Part shown: positions 46,200 to 54,571 of the stretch, in pieces
Layout: each line of letters starts with the position of its first letter
Position numbering within the stretch: position 1 is the first letter of the stretch
Source of the DNA: Cryobacterium sp. PAMC25264
GTDB lineage: Bacteria; Actinomycetota; Actinomycetes; Actinomycetales; Microbacteriaceae
DNA: 64,000 nt
Direction: 5' to 3'
Assembly: GCF_019443325.1 (NCBI RefSeq)
Contig: NZ_CP080383.1
Location: 1,178,001-1,242,000 of the forward strand
Program-made: the position numbers and the translations under genes
The notes under the pieces: generated by a model
Database searches by the model: none
What the model saw: the letters and a program-made list of their open reading frames with translations, nothing else
What the model was told of the DNA's origin: nothing

Positions 46200-48692
46200 C
46201 TACATGACTCCGGCTGTTTGCAGAGCGTAGCGGATGGCCGGCGCCACACGCTCGGCGTAGGCCGGGGTCATGTGCACGGTGTCGTACTTCGTGGGAATGG
46301 TACCGGCGAAGGCCGGGCACACCCCGTCGGCGCAGCTGAACGGGAGGGAGCTGACGAAGTGGTCGCCGGTGCCGGAGGGAGCCGAGAGCGCCGCGGCGAA
46401 CTGTTGCCAGGTCGCTCCGACGCCGACGGCGCAGTCCTGGGGGCTCGACACCGTCGAATAACACTGTCCGAGCTCGGCACCGAGCGGCGGCGGCGCGAGG
46501 TAGACGATCTTTCCCGCGGCGTTGTAGCCCGCCGTTTCGGCGAGGGTGGAGGCCACCATGCTGGCGACCGACAGCGGTCGGCGGTTGTCGTCCTGCCCCT
46601 CGGCGAAGGCGTTGGCGACCACCACGAGCTGGGGGGCGTCGGCGAAGATGTGGTTGGTGATGTCGAGTTTTCGCTGCGGGCAGGCATCCATCACCCCAGC
46701 GCCGTCGTTGGCGACGAGCACCTCGGTGAACCGGCAGCCGTAGAGGCCGATGGTGGTGATGCGCCACTGGCCGTCGCTGGCTTCGGCGATGGCTTTGAAC
46801 GCCGGCGCGTAGGAGAGCGCCTCGGAGTCGCCGACGAGGTACATGTGCTGGGGAGCGTTGCCGTCGCCCCAGGTGCAGCGGCCGAAGTCGGGTGTGCCGC
46901 CCACGTCGAAGCAGGCGCGAGCGGGGTTGTTGGTGGAGGTCGTGGCCATGGCCTGGTCCAGTGACGGCGACAGGTTGTCCGGCCAGGTCGTGGCCGTCGC
47001 CGCGGCCGCAAGGTCGGCCTGCAGCGCCACCTCGGGGTTCACATCATCCGTCGCTTCTGCAGTGGGCGCGGCGATAGGAGTCAAGGGGCGGTCGTGCACC
47101 TCGAAGGACACGGCGACGACGACCACGATGACGAATGCGCCCAGGGCCGACATGATGAACTGTGTGCCGTAGCGTTCCCGCCAGCGCCGCCAGGCGAGCC
47201 GGCGGTCGACCCGTGGCCCGGTTCCGCGCAGCCAGGGCGAGCGGTGCAGCGGCTGCTCGATGAGGTAGTACGACACGACCGACACGGCCAGGGTGCTGCC
47301 GAGAACGAGCAAGGTGGTCGTGGTGGAGGCCTCGGGCAGTACCAGCGTGAGGAACACGAAGACCGGGAAGTGCCACAGGTAGAGCGAGTACGAGATGTTG
47401 CCGAGGTACACGCTGACCGGGTTCGTGAGCGGGAACAGGTTGCGCTGCGTGCCGCCGATGCCGGCCGCGATCACGAGGACGGTGGCGCCCACCGGAAGGG
47501 CGGCCCACGGGCCGGGGAAGGGCAGGCTCGAGGTGACGACGGCGAAGGAGGCGACGATGCCGGCCAGTCCGGCCCAGCCGAGGACGATCCGGGCGGCCAG
47601 CGGCATCCGCAGGAACAGCGGGGCCGCGATCGCCAGGGCGGCGCCGACACCGAGTTCCCAGACCCTGGAGAACGTGGAGAAGTAGGCGACCGTGGGGTTC
47701 GTCGCGGTCTCCCACACGGCGTAGCCGAACGAGGCGGCCACGATGACGACGGCGACCGCGCCGAGCAGTCGGCGGCCGCGCGCTCGGTCGCGTCCAGTGT
47801 GCCCCGACCCGCGACGGCGGCGGCTCGCGGCGCCGAGAGCCACGATCAGCAGCACCGGCCACAGCAGGTAGAACTGCTCCTCCACCGACAGCGACCAGTA
47901 GTGCTGCAGCACTGATGCGGGCGCGGTGGCGTGGAAATAGTCGGTGCCGACGGCCGTGAACCGCCAGTTGGCGGCGAAGAAGAGAGCCGAGAGCGCATCC
48001 CAGGCGGTGGAGAGCGCCCGGGTCTGGTTGAACAGGACGTAGCCGAGGGCGGTGGTGACCGCCAGCACAGCCGCCGCGGCCGGCAGGATGCGGCGGAGCC
48101 GGTTGCCGTAGAAGGTGCGCAGGGAGATGCGCCCGGTGCGCTCGTGTTCGCGCAGCAGCACGCCGGTGATGAGGAATCCGGAGATGACGAAGAAGATGTC
48201 CACGCCCGCGAAGCCGCCGCCCGGCCAGACGATGACGTGATCGAGGATGACGGCGATCACCGCGAGGGCACGGAGGCCCTGGATGTCGCGCCGGCGGCCT
48301 GGCGTCGTTGTCTGCGAGGCGGCGGGGCGGGGCGTGGTCGCGCCGGGCGAGCCGGCGCCGGGCGGGGTGGCGGCTGCTGCCGCCGGACGAGTGTCCAGGG
48401 GACGGGGAATGGACGTGTGAGCTCCTGCTCCGGCCGTGGACCCTGGGGTTGCCGTGGTCGTGACGATGCGGTTGAGCGGAGTGCCGGGTCGGGACAGGCC
48501 CGGCCGTGACGTGCCCGGCCGGGACGCACCCGGCCGAGATGGTCCTGGTCGGGAGGAGTCGGGCCTCGAGGGAGTCGGCGGGGAGGCCTGCTGCGACGGG
48601 TCCGGCAGGGACGGATCCGTTCGTGGTTCCCGGCCTGGGTCGGCGCCGATGTTTTCCGGGTCGTTCCCTGCCGCGCCGTTCCCCGATGTCAC
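46200..48692 (-). CDS. OafA/YrhL-type membrane acyltransferase with SGNH domain
   Basis: An 830-residue protein. Residues 1-130 are disordered and include repeated SRPG units. Residues 135-480 are an acyltransferase-3 domain with about ten spans and the motif GLRALAVIAVILDHV. The rest is an extracellular SGNH hydrolase-like domain (YLVGDSEALSYAPA; late DTVHMTPAYAERVAP with the catalytic Asp-His). It starts with GTG 48692 behind GGGGA. Such proteins acetylate cell-wall or surface polysaccharides. The gene lies just beyond the flagellar cluster, but no functional link is evident. Confidence 0.9.
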   Translation of the reverse strand: MTSGNGAAGNDPENIGADPGREPRTDPSLPDPSQQASPPTPSRPDSSRPGPSRPGASRPGTSRPGLSRPGTPLNRIVTTTATPGSTAGAGAHTSIPRPLDTRPAAAAATPPGAGSPGATTPRPAASQTTTPGRRRDIQGLRALAVIAVILDHVIVWPGGGFAGVDIFFVISGFLITGVLLREHERTGRISLRTFYGNRLRRILPAAAAVLAVTTALGYVLFNQTRALSTAWDALSALFFAANWRFTAVGTDYFHATAPASVLQHYWSLSVEEQFYLLWPVLLIVALGAASRRRRGSGHTGRDRARGRRLLGAVAVVIVAASFGYAVWETATNPTVAYFSTFSRVWELGVGAALAIAAPLFLRMPLAARIVLGWAGLAGIVASFAVVTSSLPFPGPWAALPVGATVLVIAAGIGGTQRNLFPLTNPVSVYLGNISYSLYLWHFPVFVFLTLVLPEASTTTTLLVLGSTLAVSVVSYYLIEQPLHRSPWLRGTGPRVDRRLAWRRWRERYGTQFIMSALGAFVIVVVVAVSFEVHDRPLTPIAAPTAEATDDVNPEVALQADLAAAATATTWPDNLSPSLDQAMATTSTNNPARACFDVGGTPDFGRCTWGDGNAPQHMYLVGDSEALSYAPAFKAIAEASDGQWRITTIGLYGCRFTEVLVANDGAGVMDACPQRKLDITNHIFADAPQLVVVANAFAEGQDDNRRPLSVASMVASTLAETAGYNAAGKIVYLAPPPLGAELGQCYSTVSSPQDCAVGVGATWQQFAAALSAPSGTGDHFVSSLPFSCADGVCPAFAGTIPTKYDTVHMTPAYAERVAPAIRYALQTAGVM

Positions 48693-48841
48693 ACGTCCCC
48701 CAGCTTTCGAACCGCTGACGAGCCTACAGCGCGAATGGCACAGTGCCGCGTACGGGGGAGCGACGTCGTGCGGGCTGCCGGGCAGACATGCCGCTCAGAC
48801 CGGCCGCAGGGCAGCGCGGCGCCGGTTCAGTGGGCGCCGGT

Positions 48842-49291
48842 TCAGACGGTGGCGCCGGCCGGTTCGTCCTGGTGGCGCGACGGGGAATCCGTGGGGGAGC
48901 TCGCCCCAGCGCTCGACGGGGGGTTCAGCTCGGCCCGCAGCGGCCAGTCCTGGCCGTCCAGGATGATCTGGGCGCAGCGGCCGGTGCTCGCGTTCACCAC
49001 GATGGGAGCCATCAGGTTGACCGTCGTGCCGGTCTCGCCCGGATTGGTGACCACGAGGACCAGGGCCTGGTCAGGGGTGGCCAGATCGAGGGCACGCGCG
49101 TGCTCGTCGGAGATCACCGGGGTGTATTGGGGGAGGTAGATCGACGCATCCAGCACGAAGAGCCGGGTGTGTTCGTCCTCGGCGGATTGCAGCGCGAAGA
49201 GCCCGGCTGCCCCGGCGATCTCGCGCAGCCGGAAGTCGGTGAGCGGGGCCAGGCCGGGCGGCGGTGAGACAAAACTGAGGGAGGCGGTCAT
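48842..49291 (-). CDS. fliW: flagellar assembly factor FliW
   Basis: A 149-residue FliW with LSFVSPPPGLAPLTDFRLREI near the start, VLDASIYLPQY, and the signature VLVVTNPGETGTTVNLMAPIVVN. FliW binds flagellin and sequesters CsrA, setting flagellin translation to secretion. The ATG overlaps the flgL stop, and it is last in the flgN-flgK-flgL-fliW unit. The usual neighbour csrA is absent. The C-terminal 25 residues are an added disordered tail. Confidence 0.92.
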   Translation of the reverse strand: MTASLSFVSPPPGLAPLTDFRLREIAGAAGLFALQSAEDEHTRLFVLDASIYLPQYTPVISDEHARALDLATPDQALVLVVTNPGETGTTVNLMAPIVVNASTGRCAQIILDGQDWPLRAELNPPSSAGASSPTDSPSRHQDEPAGATV

Positions 49292-50205
49292 CGGAGGAAG
49301 TCCATCAGGGTCGTCTGGATCACGCGGGCGGTCACGGAGAGGGCCGACTGGTAGGCCACCTCCTGGAGCTTGAGGTCGATGATCACGGTGGCCAGGTCGA
49401 CGTCCTCGAGCTGCACACGCTGCGCCTCGAGGGTGCCCTTCTGCGTGACGAGCGAGGCGGCCGCGGTCTCGATGCGGCTCTGCCGGGCCCCGGCCTCGGC
49501 GCGGGCGCCGATGATGGTCGTGAGGTGGGCGTCGATGTCGCCCAGGTGCACCGAAACGGACACCGCAGGGTCGGGGCTGCGCAACGCGGCCGAGACGTTG
49601 TCGAGCAACGCGAAGAGCGAACCGTCGCCGATGCCGGTACCGGCGCCGGTCCCGAAGATGGCGGCACCGTCGGCGTCCACCCGTACGGTGGTGTCGGCCC
49701 CCACCCGCCGGTCCACCGGTACCGAGGTACCGGCGCTGACGGTGTACGGCGGCTCGGAGCCGACCGCGGAACGGGCATCCGAGTTGCCGGCGAAGACCGT
49801 GCGCCCCAGGTACGTGGCGTTGGCCTGGCCGAGCAGGTCTTTCTTGAGGCCGTCGATCTGGACGGCGATGGCCTCCTTGGCCGCCGGTGACATGGTTCCG
49901 GCGTTGCTGCCCTGCACGGCGAGGTCGCGCACCTTGGTGAGGAGCTTAGTGCTCTCATCGAGCGCGCCGTCGATCGTGGTGAGCCAGCCTGCGCCGTTGT
50001 CGGCGTTGCGGGTGTACTGGGCGGTGGCACGCTGTTCGGCGCGCACGGTCATGGCGTTTGCCGCCCGGGCAGGGTCGTCGGATGCTCGGCTGATGGTCTT
50101 CAGCGAGGTGGACTGCTCCTGCAATTGAGCGAGACGCTGGGCGCTGGCCTGCAGATTCGCCTGCGCTGCGCGCATCTGGGTGGTGTTGGTCACTCGGGAG
50201 ATCAT
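49288..50205 (-). CDS. flgL: flagellar hook-associated protein 3 FlgL
   Basis: A 305-residue FlgL, the junction protein between hook and filament. The flagellin-like N-terminus reads ISRVTNTTQMRAAQANLQASAQRLAQLQEQ and the C-terminus ends ALSVTARVIQTTLMDFLR. GGGAAGGTAACCG precedes ATG 50205. It lies 3 bases after the flgK stop and overlaps fliW. Confidence 0.94.
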   Translation of the reverse strand: MISRVTNTTQMRAAQANLQASAQRLAQLQEQSTSLKTISRASDDPARAANAMTVRAEQRATAQYTRNADNGAGWLTTIDGALDESTKLLTKVRDLAVQGSNAGTMSPAAKEAIAVQIDGLKKDLLGQANATYLGRTVFAGNSDARSAVGSEPPYTVSAGTSVPVDRRVGADTTVRVDADGAAIFGTGAGTGIGDGSLFALLDNVSAALRSPDPAVSVSVHLGDIDAHLTTIIGARAEAGARQSRIETAAASLVTQKGTLEAQRVQLEDVDLATVIIDLKLQEVAYQSALSVTARVIQTTLMDFLR

Positions 50206-50208
50206 CGG

Positions 50209-51681
50209 TTACCTTCCCACCAGTCCGGTGCGGTTGATCAGGGTGTCGAGCATCTCGTCCACGGCCGTCATCACCCGGGCAGCGCCCTGGTACGCGTGCT
50301 GGAAGGTCAGCAGGTTGACGTTCTCCTCATCGATGTCCACCGAGGAGTTGGACAGCTGCAGGGTGACGGCCGCGGAGGCTGACGAGTTCGAGGCGGATGC
50401 CTGCGCCAGTTCGATGCCCGTGTCGACGCCGAGCTTGGTCACGAACGCCGTCCAGATGACGTTGGGGGAGGTGATCGGTATGCCGTTCTTGTCCGCCGCG
50501 TTGGACGTGCCCAGTTGGGCGATCTTGTCGGCGTTAATGCCGTTCAAGGCTCCGTCCCCTGGTGTGCCTGCGGCGACACCTTTGACGGTCGTGGGGACGA
50601 CGAATAACGTCAGCGCGGCAGCGCCCTCCGTGTAGTGGAAGAACTCCAGACCCGTCTCGCCGGTACTTGTAGCGCCGGTCAGGTGCAGGTCATTGACCGA
50701 GTCGGCCAGCTTCTTGGCGAAGTCGTTGTACGACGCCGCGACCTCGGCGAGGGCCCCGCCGGTGCCTGCGACATTCGCGGGCCCGAGAAGTGACAGGGCG
50801 CCGGCGAGTTCGCCGCCATCCACCGCCACGGGCACGCCCGGATGGTGCGCCCATTCAAGCTGCACCGGGGTGTACGTCACCGGGTTGCTACCGGGCACCG
50901 CGGCGGCCGCCATCGATGCCGGGCCGGTCACGGTGAGCTTCTGCACGTCGGAGCCGGACACCAGGACGTTGCCGCCGATCAGCACATCGACAGTGCCGTT
51001 CGCCTGGGCTCGCACGCTCGCGCCGGTGATCGCGGCGATCGTGGTGGTGAGAGCGTCGCGTTTGTCGATGAGTTCGTTGGCGGACCCGCCCGAGGCGATG
51101 GTCTGACGGATGATGCCGTTCAGGGCGGCGACCTGGGCCGCGGCGCCGTTGACCTCGGTGACGAGGGCATCCGCGCTCGTGCGCACAGCCGACCATTCGT
51201 CGGTGACGGCGCGATAGCCCGCGTTGATCTGAGTGGTGAGCTGGCCGGCCTCGCCGAGCAGGAGTCCGGCGGCCGCGGACGGGTCGGCGGCGTTGGACAG
51301 CTCGTGCCAGGCCGCCCAGAACTCCTGCAGCTGGGTGGACAAACCGGACTTGCCGGGTTCCTGCAGCGAGTTCTCCACCGACCCGAGGGCGTTGGCGCGC
51401 ACTGCCGTGTACCCGGCGGTCGCAGCGGTCGCCCGCACCTTGGCGTCGAGGGTGGCGTTGCCGAGGCGCGAGATACCGTCGACGGAGACACCGGCTCCGG
51501 GCGTGGCCCCCCAGGCCACCAGCCCGGCGCGGGCGGCGGCATTGGTTGCCGACGTCGTGACCCGCTGGCGGGTGTATCCCTCGGTGTTGACGTTGGCCAT
51601 GTTCTGCCCCACGACATCAAGGCCGGCGCGGGCGGCGACGAGCCCGGAGTACGCGGTGTTGAGTCCGCCGAAGGTGCTCAC
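50209..51681 (-). CDS. flgK: flagellar hook-associated protein 1 FlgK
   Basis: A 490-residue FlgK with the conserved start STFGGLNTAYSGLVAARAGLDVVGQNMANVNTEGY and the end LLTFQHAYQGAARVMTAVDEMLDTLINRTGL. It starts with GTG 51681, 28 bases after flgN. It caps the hook and nucleates the hook-filament junction together with FlgL. Confidence 0.95.
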   Translation of the reverse strand: MSTFGGLNTAYSGLVAARAGLDVVGQNMANVNTEGYTRQRVTTSATNAAARAGLVAWGATPGAGVSVDGISRLGNATLDAKVRATAATAGYTAVRANALGSVENSLQEPGKSGLSTQLQEFWAAWHELSNAADPSAAAGLLLGEAGQLTTQINAGYRAVTDEWSAVRTSADALVTEVNGAAAQVAALNGIIRQTIASGGSANELIDKRDALTTTIAAITGASVRAQANGTVDVLIGGNVLVSGSDVQKLTVTGPASMAAAAVPGSNPVTYTPVQLEWAHHPGVPVAVDGGELAGALSLLGPANVAGTGGALAEVAASYNDFAKKLADSVNDLHLTGATSTGETGLEFFHYTEGAAALTLFVVPTTVKGVAAGTPGDGALNGINADKIAQLGTSNAADKNGIPITSPNVIWTAFVTKLGVDTGIELAQASASNSSASAAVTLQLSNSSVDIDEENVNLLTFQHAYQGAARVMTAVDEMLDTLINRTGLVGR

Positions 51682-51709
51682 GAGGTCGTCACTGTTTTCA
51701 TCTCACGTC

Positions 51710-52195
51710 TCACAGGCTCTGGTCGAAGAGTCGGGCACCGGTGGTCGGGGCGCCAGAGGCGCCGCGGGAGTCATAGGTCGTGGCCTGCGCGTCCGCGCCG
51801 GCCAGCGATTCCTGGGTGTAGCGTGCGGCCGAGCGCAGGAACTGCTCGTTCACGTCGCGAAGATTTCGGATCTGGCCGATCAGGTCGGTCATGGCGGCGA
51901 GATGGGCGCTGAAGATGTCCGACCAGGGCCCAGGGGGAGCCTGCTCGACGAGCTCCCGCAGGGTGGCATCCTGCGGAGTTCCCCACTCCACGGCGACCGC
52001 GGCAACCTCCACCGACCGGCCGAGCCCCGCCTCGCGCACGAGCTCGAGAACCTGTTCCACTTCGCGGGTCGCATGCTGCACCCAGCGCGAGCGACCTGCG
52101 CTCAGGAGGAGCTGTTCCTCGTCGAGCTTGAACACCAGCAGCTCAAGCAGCTCGCGTTCCCGCCACAGCAGTGCGGACAATTCGTTTGCACCCAC
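51710..52195 (-). CDS. flgN: FlgN-like flagellar chaperone
   Basis: A 161-residue mostly helical protein starting with GTG 52195. Helix patterns LLWRERELLELLVFKLDEEQLLLSA and IRNLRDVNEQFLRSAARYTQ fit FlgN, the export chaperone of FlgK and FlgL, which are the next two genes. Sequence similarity in this family is weak, so the call rests on helix pattern, length and position. A sigma-28 promoter lies 70-96 bases upstream. Confidence 0.8.
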   Translation of the reverse strand: MGANELSALLWRERELLELLVFKLDEEQLLLSAGRSRWVQHATREVEQVLELVREAGLGRSVEVAAVAVEWGTPQDATLRELVEQAPPGPWSDIFSAHLAAMTDLIGQIRNLRDVNEQFLRSAARYTQESLAGADAQATTYDSRGASGAPTTGARLFDQSL

Positions 52196-52578
52196 GTCGT
52201 CACTGCCTTTCCGCCCCTGCCGGCTCGTTGCTCTATCGTACGATTCCCTGCCCGTTCGAGAGCACTATCGGCCGGAAGCGGCCCGTCGTTAGGCCCGCAG
52301 GACTCTTTTCCTCGCCTTCGCACGTCGCCGTGTCCTCCTAAATGAGGACAGTCGCAGCCCCGGACTGGGGGCAGGTCGAGCGTGGAATCGCCGGGCGCGT
52401 TCGTTAGCGTGTTAGCAGGCGAAAGCCCCCGGAAAAGGACCCGAATCCCTGCTCTAGGCGGATTTCCGTATTCACGTCAGACGACTCTCCACCCTGCTTA
52501 CCCGGCTGCATTTCCCCGTTTCAGGTCCATGTCCCATCGCCGCATAAGTACGCGCGCACCCGCCAGGAGGGTAAGTCG
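52196..52578. other. divergent spacer flgN / fliA
   Basis: These 383 bases hold no gene. They contain the sigma-28 promoter for the flgN unit (52265-52291, minus strand), a perfect GTCCTC-N6-GAGGAC inverted repeat at 52332-52349 and a GTTAGCGTGTTAGC direct repeat near 52404. No sigma-28 site faces fliA, so fliA is probably read from another, undetected promoter. Confidence 0.6.
52265..52291 (-). promoter_or_regulatory. sigma-28 (FliA) promoter for flgN-flgK-flgL-fliW
   Basis: On the minus strand it reads TAAC, 15 bases, GCCGATAG. This is identical in both boxes and spacing to the promoters before fliC (53485) and flgB (56849), and close to the known FliA consensus TAAA-N15-GCCGATAA. Confidence 0.8.
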
Positions 52579-53487
52579 TTGAACCGTTCCGAACGCAACA
52601 ACCTCGTGGTCGAGAACCTGCCGCTGGTCGGCTACCTCGTCTCCGAAGTGTGGGCCAAGGCCCGCCACCTCTCCCGTGACGACCTCGCCTCGGCGGGTGC
52701 GCTGGCCCTGATCACCTCGGCGGATGCTTTCGATGCTTCGCTGGGCGTGCCGTTCGGAGCGTTCGCCCGGCGGCGCATCATCGGTGCCTTCGCCGATGAG
52801 ATGCGCTCGAATGACTGGGCCACCCGGATGGCGCGTCGCCGGATCAAGGAGACCCGCCAGGTGCAGGAGACCCTCGCCTCGGCCCTCGGCCGCAGCGCCA
52901 CGGTCGACGAGGTCGCTGCCGCGCTGGGTGTCGACCGGGAGACCGCCCTGGCCGGGCTGGCCGACTCCGACCGCACTCTCACGGCCCTCGACGACACCAC
53001 CGCCGAGTTCCTCGTCGCCGACACCGTACTGCCGGAGGAGTCCCTGCTCTCCGCCGAGCGTCTCGCCTACCTCCGGGCCGCCGTGGTGGCGTTGCCCGAG
53101 CGTATGCGCCTGATCGTCGAGCAGGTGTACTTCGAGGACCGCTCGGTCAAGGACATCGCCGCCGACCTGGGCATCACCCACTCGGCGGTGTCCCAGCAAC
53201 GCTCAGAGGCCATCCGGCTGCTTCGCGACGGCCTCGGCACGCACTACGCGGACGACGCCGAGCTGGAGTACACGCCGGAGTCCACCGTGGCGCCGGCCAG
53301 GCGGAGCGCTTACCTGTCGCGGATGGCCGACCAGGCGATGCTCGGCATGGCCCACATGGCGCATGACCGACTACCGGATGCGCAGGCCTCGATCTCCGCC
53401 ACCGACGCGTTGGCTGGGGTCACCGACATCGCCCGGGCCCAGGGAATCACGTTCGGTACCCGCGAACTTTTCTCCAGCAACGGCTAA
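52579..53487 (+). CDS. fliA: flagellar sigma factor FliA (sigma-28)
   Basis: A 302-residue sigma-70-family protein. Region 2 includes DDLASAGALALITSADAFDASLGVPFGAFARRRIIGAF with DEMRSNDWATR, region 3 is at about residues 100-150, and the region 4 HTH is SVKDIAADLGITHSAVSQQRSEAIRLL. TTG 52579 follows AGGAGGGTAAGTCG, an ideal ribosome site. The protein is about 60 residues longer than typical FliA, with a C-terminal tail of unknown role. It should read the three TAAC-N15-GCCGATAG promoters of this cluster. Confidence 0.93.
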   Translation: MNRSERNNLVVENLPLVGYLVSEVWAKARHLSRDDLASAGALALITSADAFDASLGVPFGAFARRRIIGAFADEMRSNDWATRMARRRIKETRQVQETLASALGRSATVDEVAAALGVDRETALAGLADSDRTLTALDDTTAEFLVADTVLPEESLLSAERLAYLRAAVVALPERMRLIVEQVYFEDRSVKDIAADLGITHSAVSQQRSEAIRLLRDGLGTHYADDAELEYTPESTVAPARRSAYLSRMADQAMLGMAHMAHDRLPDAQASISATDALAGVTDIARAQGITFGTRELFSSNG

Positions 53488-53511
53488 CGCCCCGGTCGCC
53501 GACGCCGATAG
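53485..53511 (+). promoter_or_regulatory. sigma-28 (FliA) promoter for fliC
   Basis: TAAC at 53485-53488 includes the fliA stop codon; then come 15 bases and GCCGATAG at 53504-53511. The transcript would start near 53518, giving a leader of about 55 bases before the flagellin ATG. Confidence 0.82.
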
Positions 53512-53523
53512 GTCTCAGTGTCA

Positions 53524-53561
53524 GCCCATGGATGGGCCGGCGAACACGACCCAATCACGGA
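53524..53561 (+). promoter_or_regulatory. flagellin leader with two CsrA-type sites
   Basis: GCCCAT (53524) and ATGGGC (53532) pair around GG, putting AUGGA at the loop. A second ANGGA motif, ACGGA at 53557, overlaps the GGAGG ribosome site. A hairpin-loop site plus a Shine-Dalgarno site is the layout of CsrA control on the Bacillus hag leader. Control here is inferred from that likeness and from fliW nearby. Confidence 0.5.
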
Positions 53562-53571
53562 GGAACACATC

Positions 53572-54414
53572 ATGGGTATGCAGATCAACACCAACCTCGC
53601 GGCGAACAACACCTACCGCAACCTGGCTTCGACCCAGACCGACATGGCCAAGTCACTCGAGCGCCTCTCCAGCGGCCTCCGCATCAACCGCGCAGCGGAT
53701 GACGCGGCCGGCCTGGCCATCTCCGAGGGACTGAAGTCGCAGGTCGGTGGCCTCACGGTCGCCAGCCGCAACGCTCAGGACGGCGTCTCGGTCATCCAGA
53801 CCGCTGAAGGTTCGCTGAGCGAGGTGCAGACCATTCTGCAGCGCGTTCGTGACCTCGCCGTCCAGGCCGGTAACGGCTCGAACAACACAAAGTCCCGTGA
53901 AGCCATCGCCACCGAGGTCTCGGCACTGGGCGACGAGCTCGTCCGCATCAGTGCGTCGACCAACTTCAACGGCACCAAGCTGCTCGACGCGGCGGCGGGC
54001 ACCACGCCGCTGACCTTCCAGATCGGCGCCGGCGGAGTGGAGATCGAGGACCAGATCAAGGTCAAGCTGACCAACGTCGCAACAATCGGAGACGCCGTCA
54101 AGACTCTCTCGACGGCCGGTTTCGCCGACTCTGCTGCGGCTCTCACAACGATCAACGCGATCGACACACACATCACCGCCGTTTCCACCTCACGCGCCGA
54201 ACTCGGTGCGAGCCAGAACCGGTTCGAGAGCGTCATCCGCAACCTGGCCGTCTCCAAGGAGAACCTCACCGCTGCCGGCTCGCGTATCCGCGACACCGAC
54301 ATGGCCGAAGAAATGGTCAAGTACACCCGCTCCAGCATCCTGTCGCAGGCCGGCACCGCCATGCTCGCGCAGGCGAACCAGTCCAACCAGGGCGTTCTGA
54401 CGCTGCTGCGCTAG
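53572..54414 (+). CDS. fliC: flagellin FliC
   Basis: A 280-residue flagellin with conserved ends: GMQINTNLAANNTYRNL, then SLERLSSGLRINRAADDAAGLAISE, and C-terminal DTDMAEEMVKYTRSSILSQAG. It is short because the variable D2/D3 domains are absent, leaving mainly D0/D1. CGGAGGAACACATC precedes the ATG. It is transcribed from a sigma-28 promoter and ends before a hairpin. FliS, FliW and FliD are in the same cluster. Confidence 0.97.
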   Translation: MGMQINTNLAANNTYRNLASTQTDMAKSLERLSSGLRINRAADDAAGLAISEGLKSQVGGLTVASRNAQDGVSVIQTAEGSLSEVQTILQRVRDLAVQAGNGSNNTKSREAIATEVSALGDELVRISASTNFNGTKLLDAAAGTTPLTFQIGAGGVEIEDQIKVKLTNVATIGDAVKTLSTAGFADSAAALTTINAIDTHITAVSTSRAELGASQNRFESVIRNLAVSKENLTAAGSRIRDTDMAEEMVKYTRSSILSQAGTAMLAQANQSNQGVLTLLR

Positions 54415-54448
54415 ATCACGGACCAACGACAGCCTGGGTGAACTGGGC

Positions 54449-54471
54449 GGCCGATTGACCGAGAATCGGCC
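54449..54471 (+). terminator. hairpin after fliC
   Basis: GGCCGATT and AATCGGCC form a perfect 8-bp stem with a 7-base loop 34 bases after the flagellin stop. There is no U-run. It may end or stabilise the flagellin mRNA before fliD. Confidence 0.6.
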
Positions 54472-54571
54472 GGTGGCGAGCACAACCTGAACTGGACCTC
54501 AGGATGTGTACGCCGCCGGCCACTCGTCGTCGGCCCGGCAGCACGGGCATGACGAACCGAAGGGAAACGCC

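Noticed and set aside
54435..54457. GCCGATTG before fliD as a fourth sigma-28 promoter
   Set aside because: No TAAC or TAAA box 15 bases upstream; the sequence is one arm of the hairpin after fliC.
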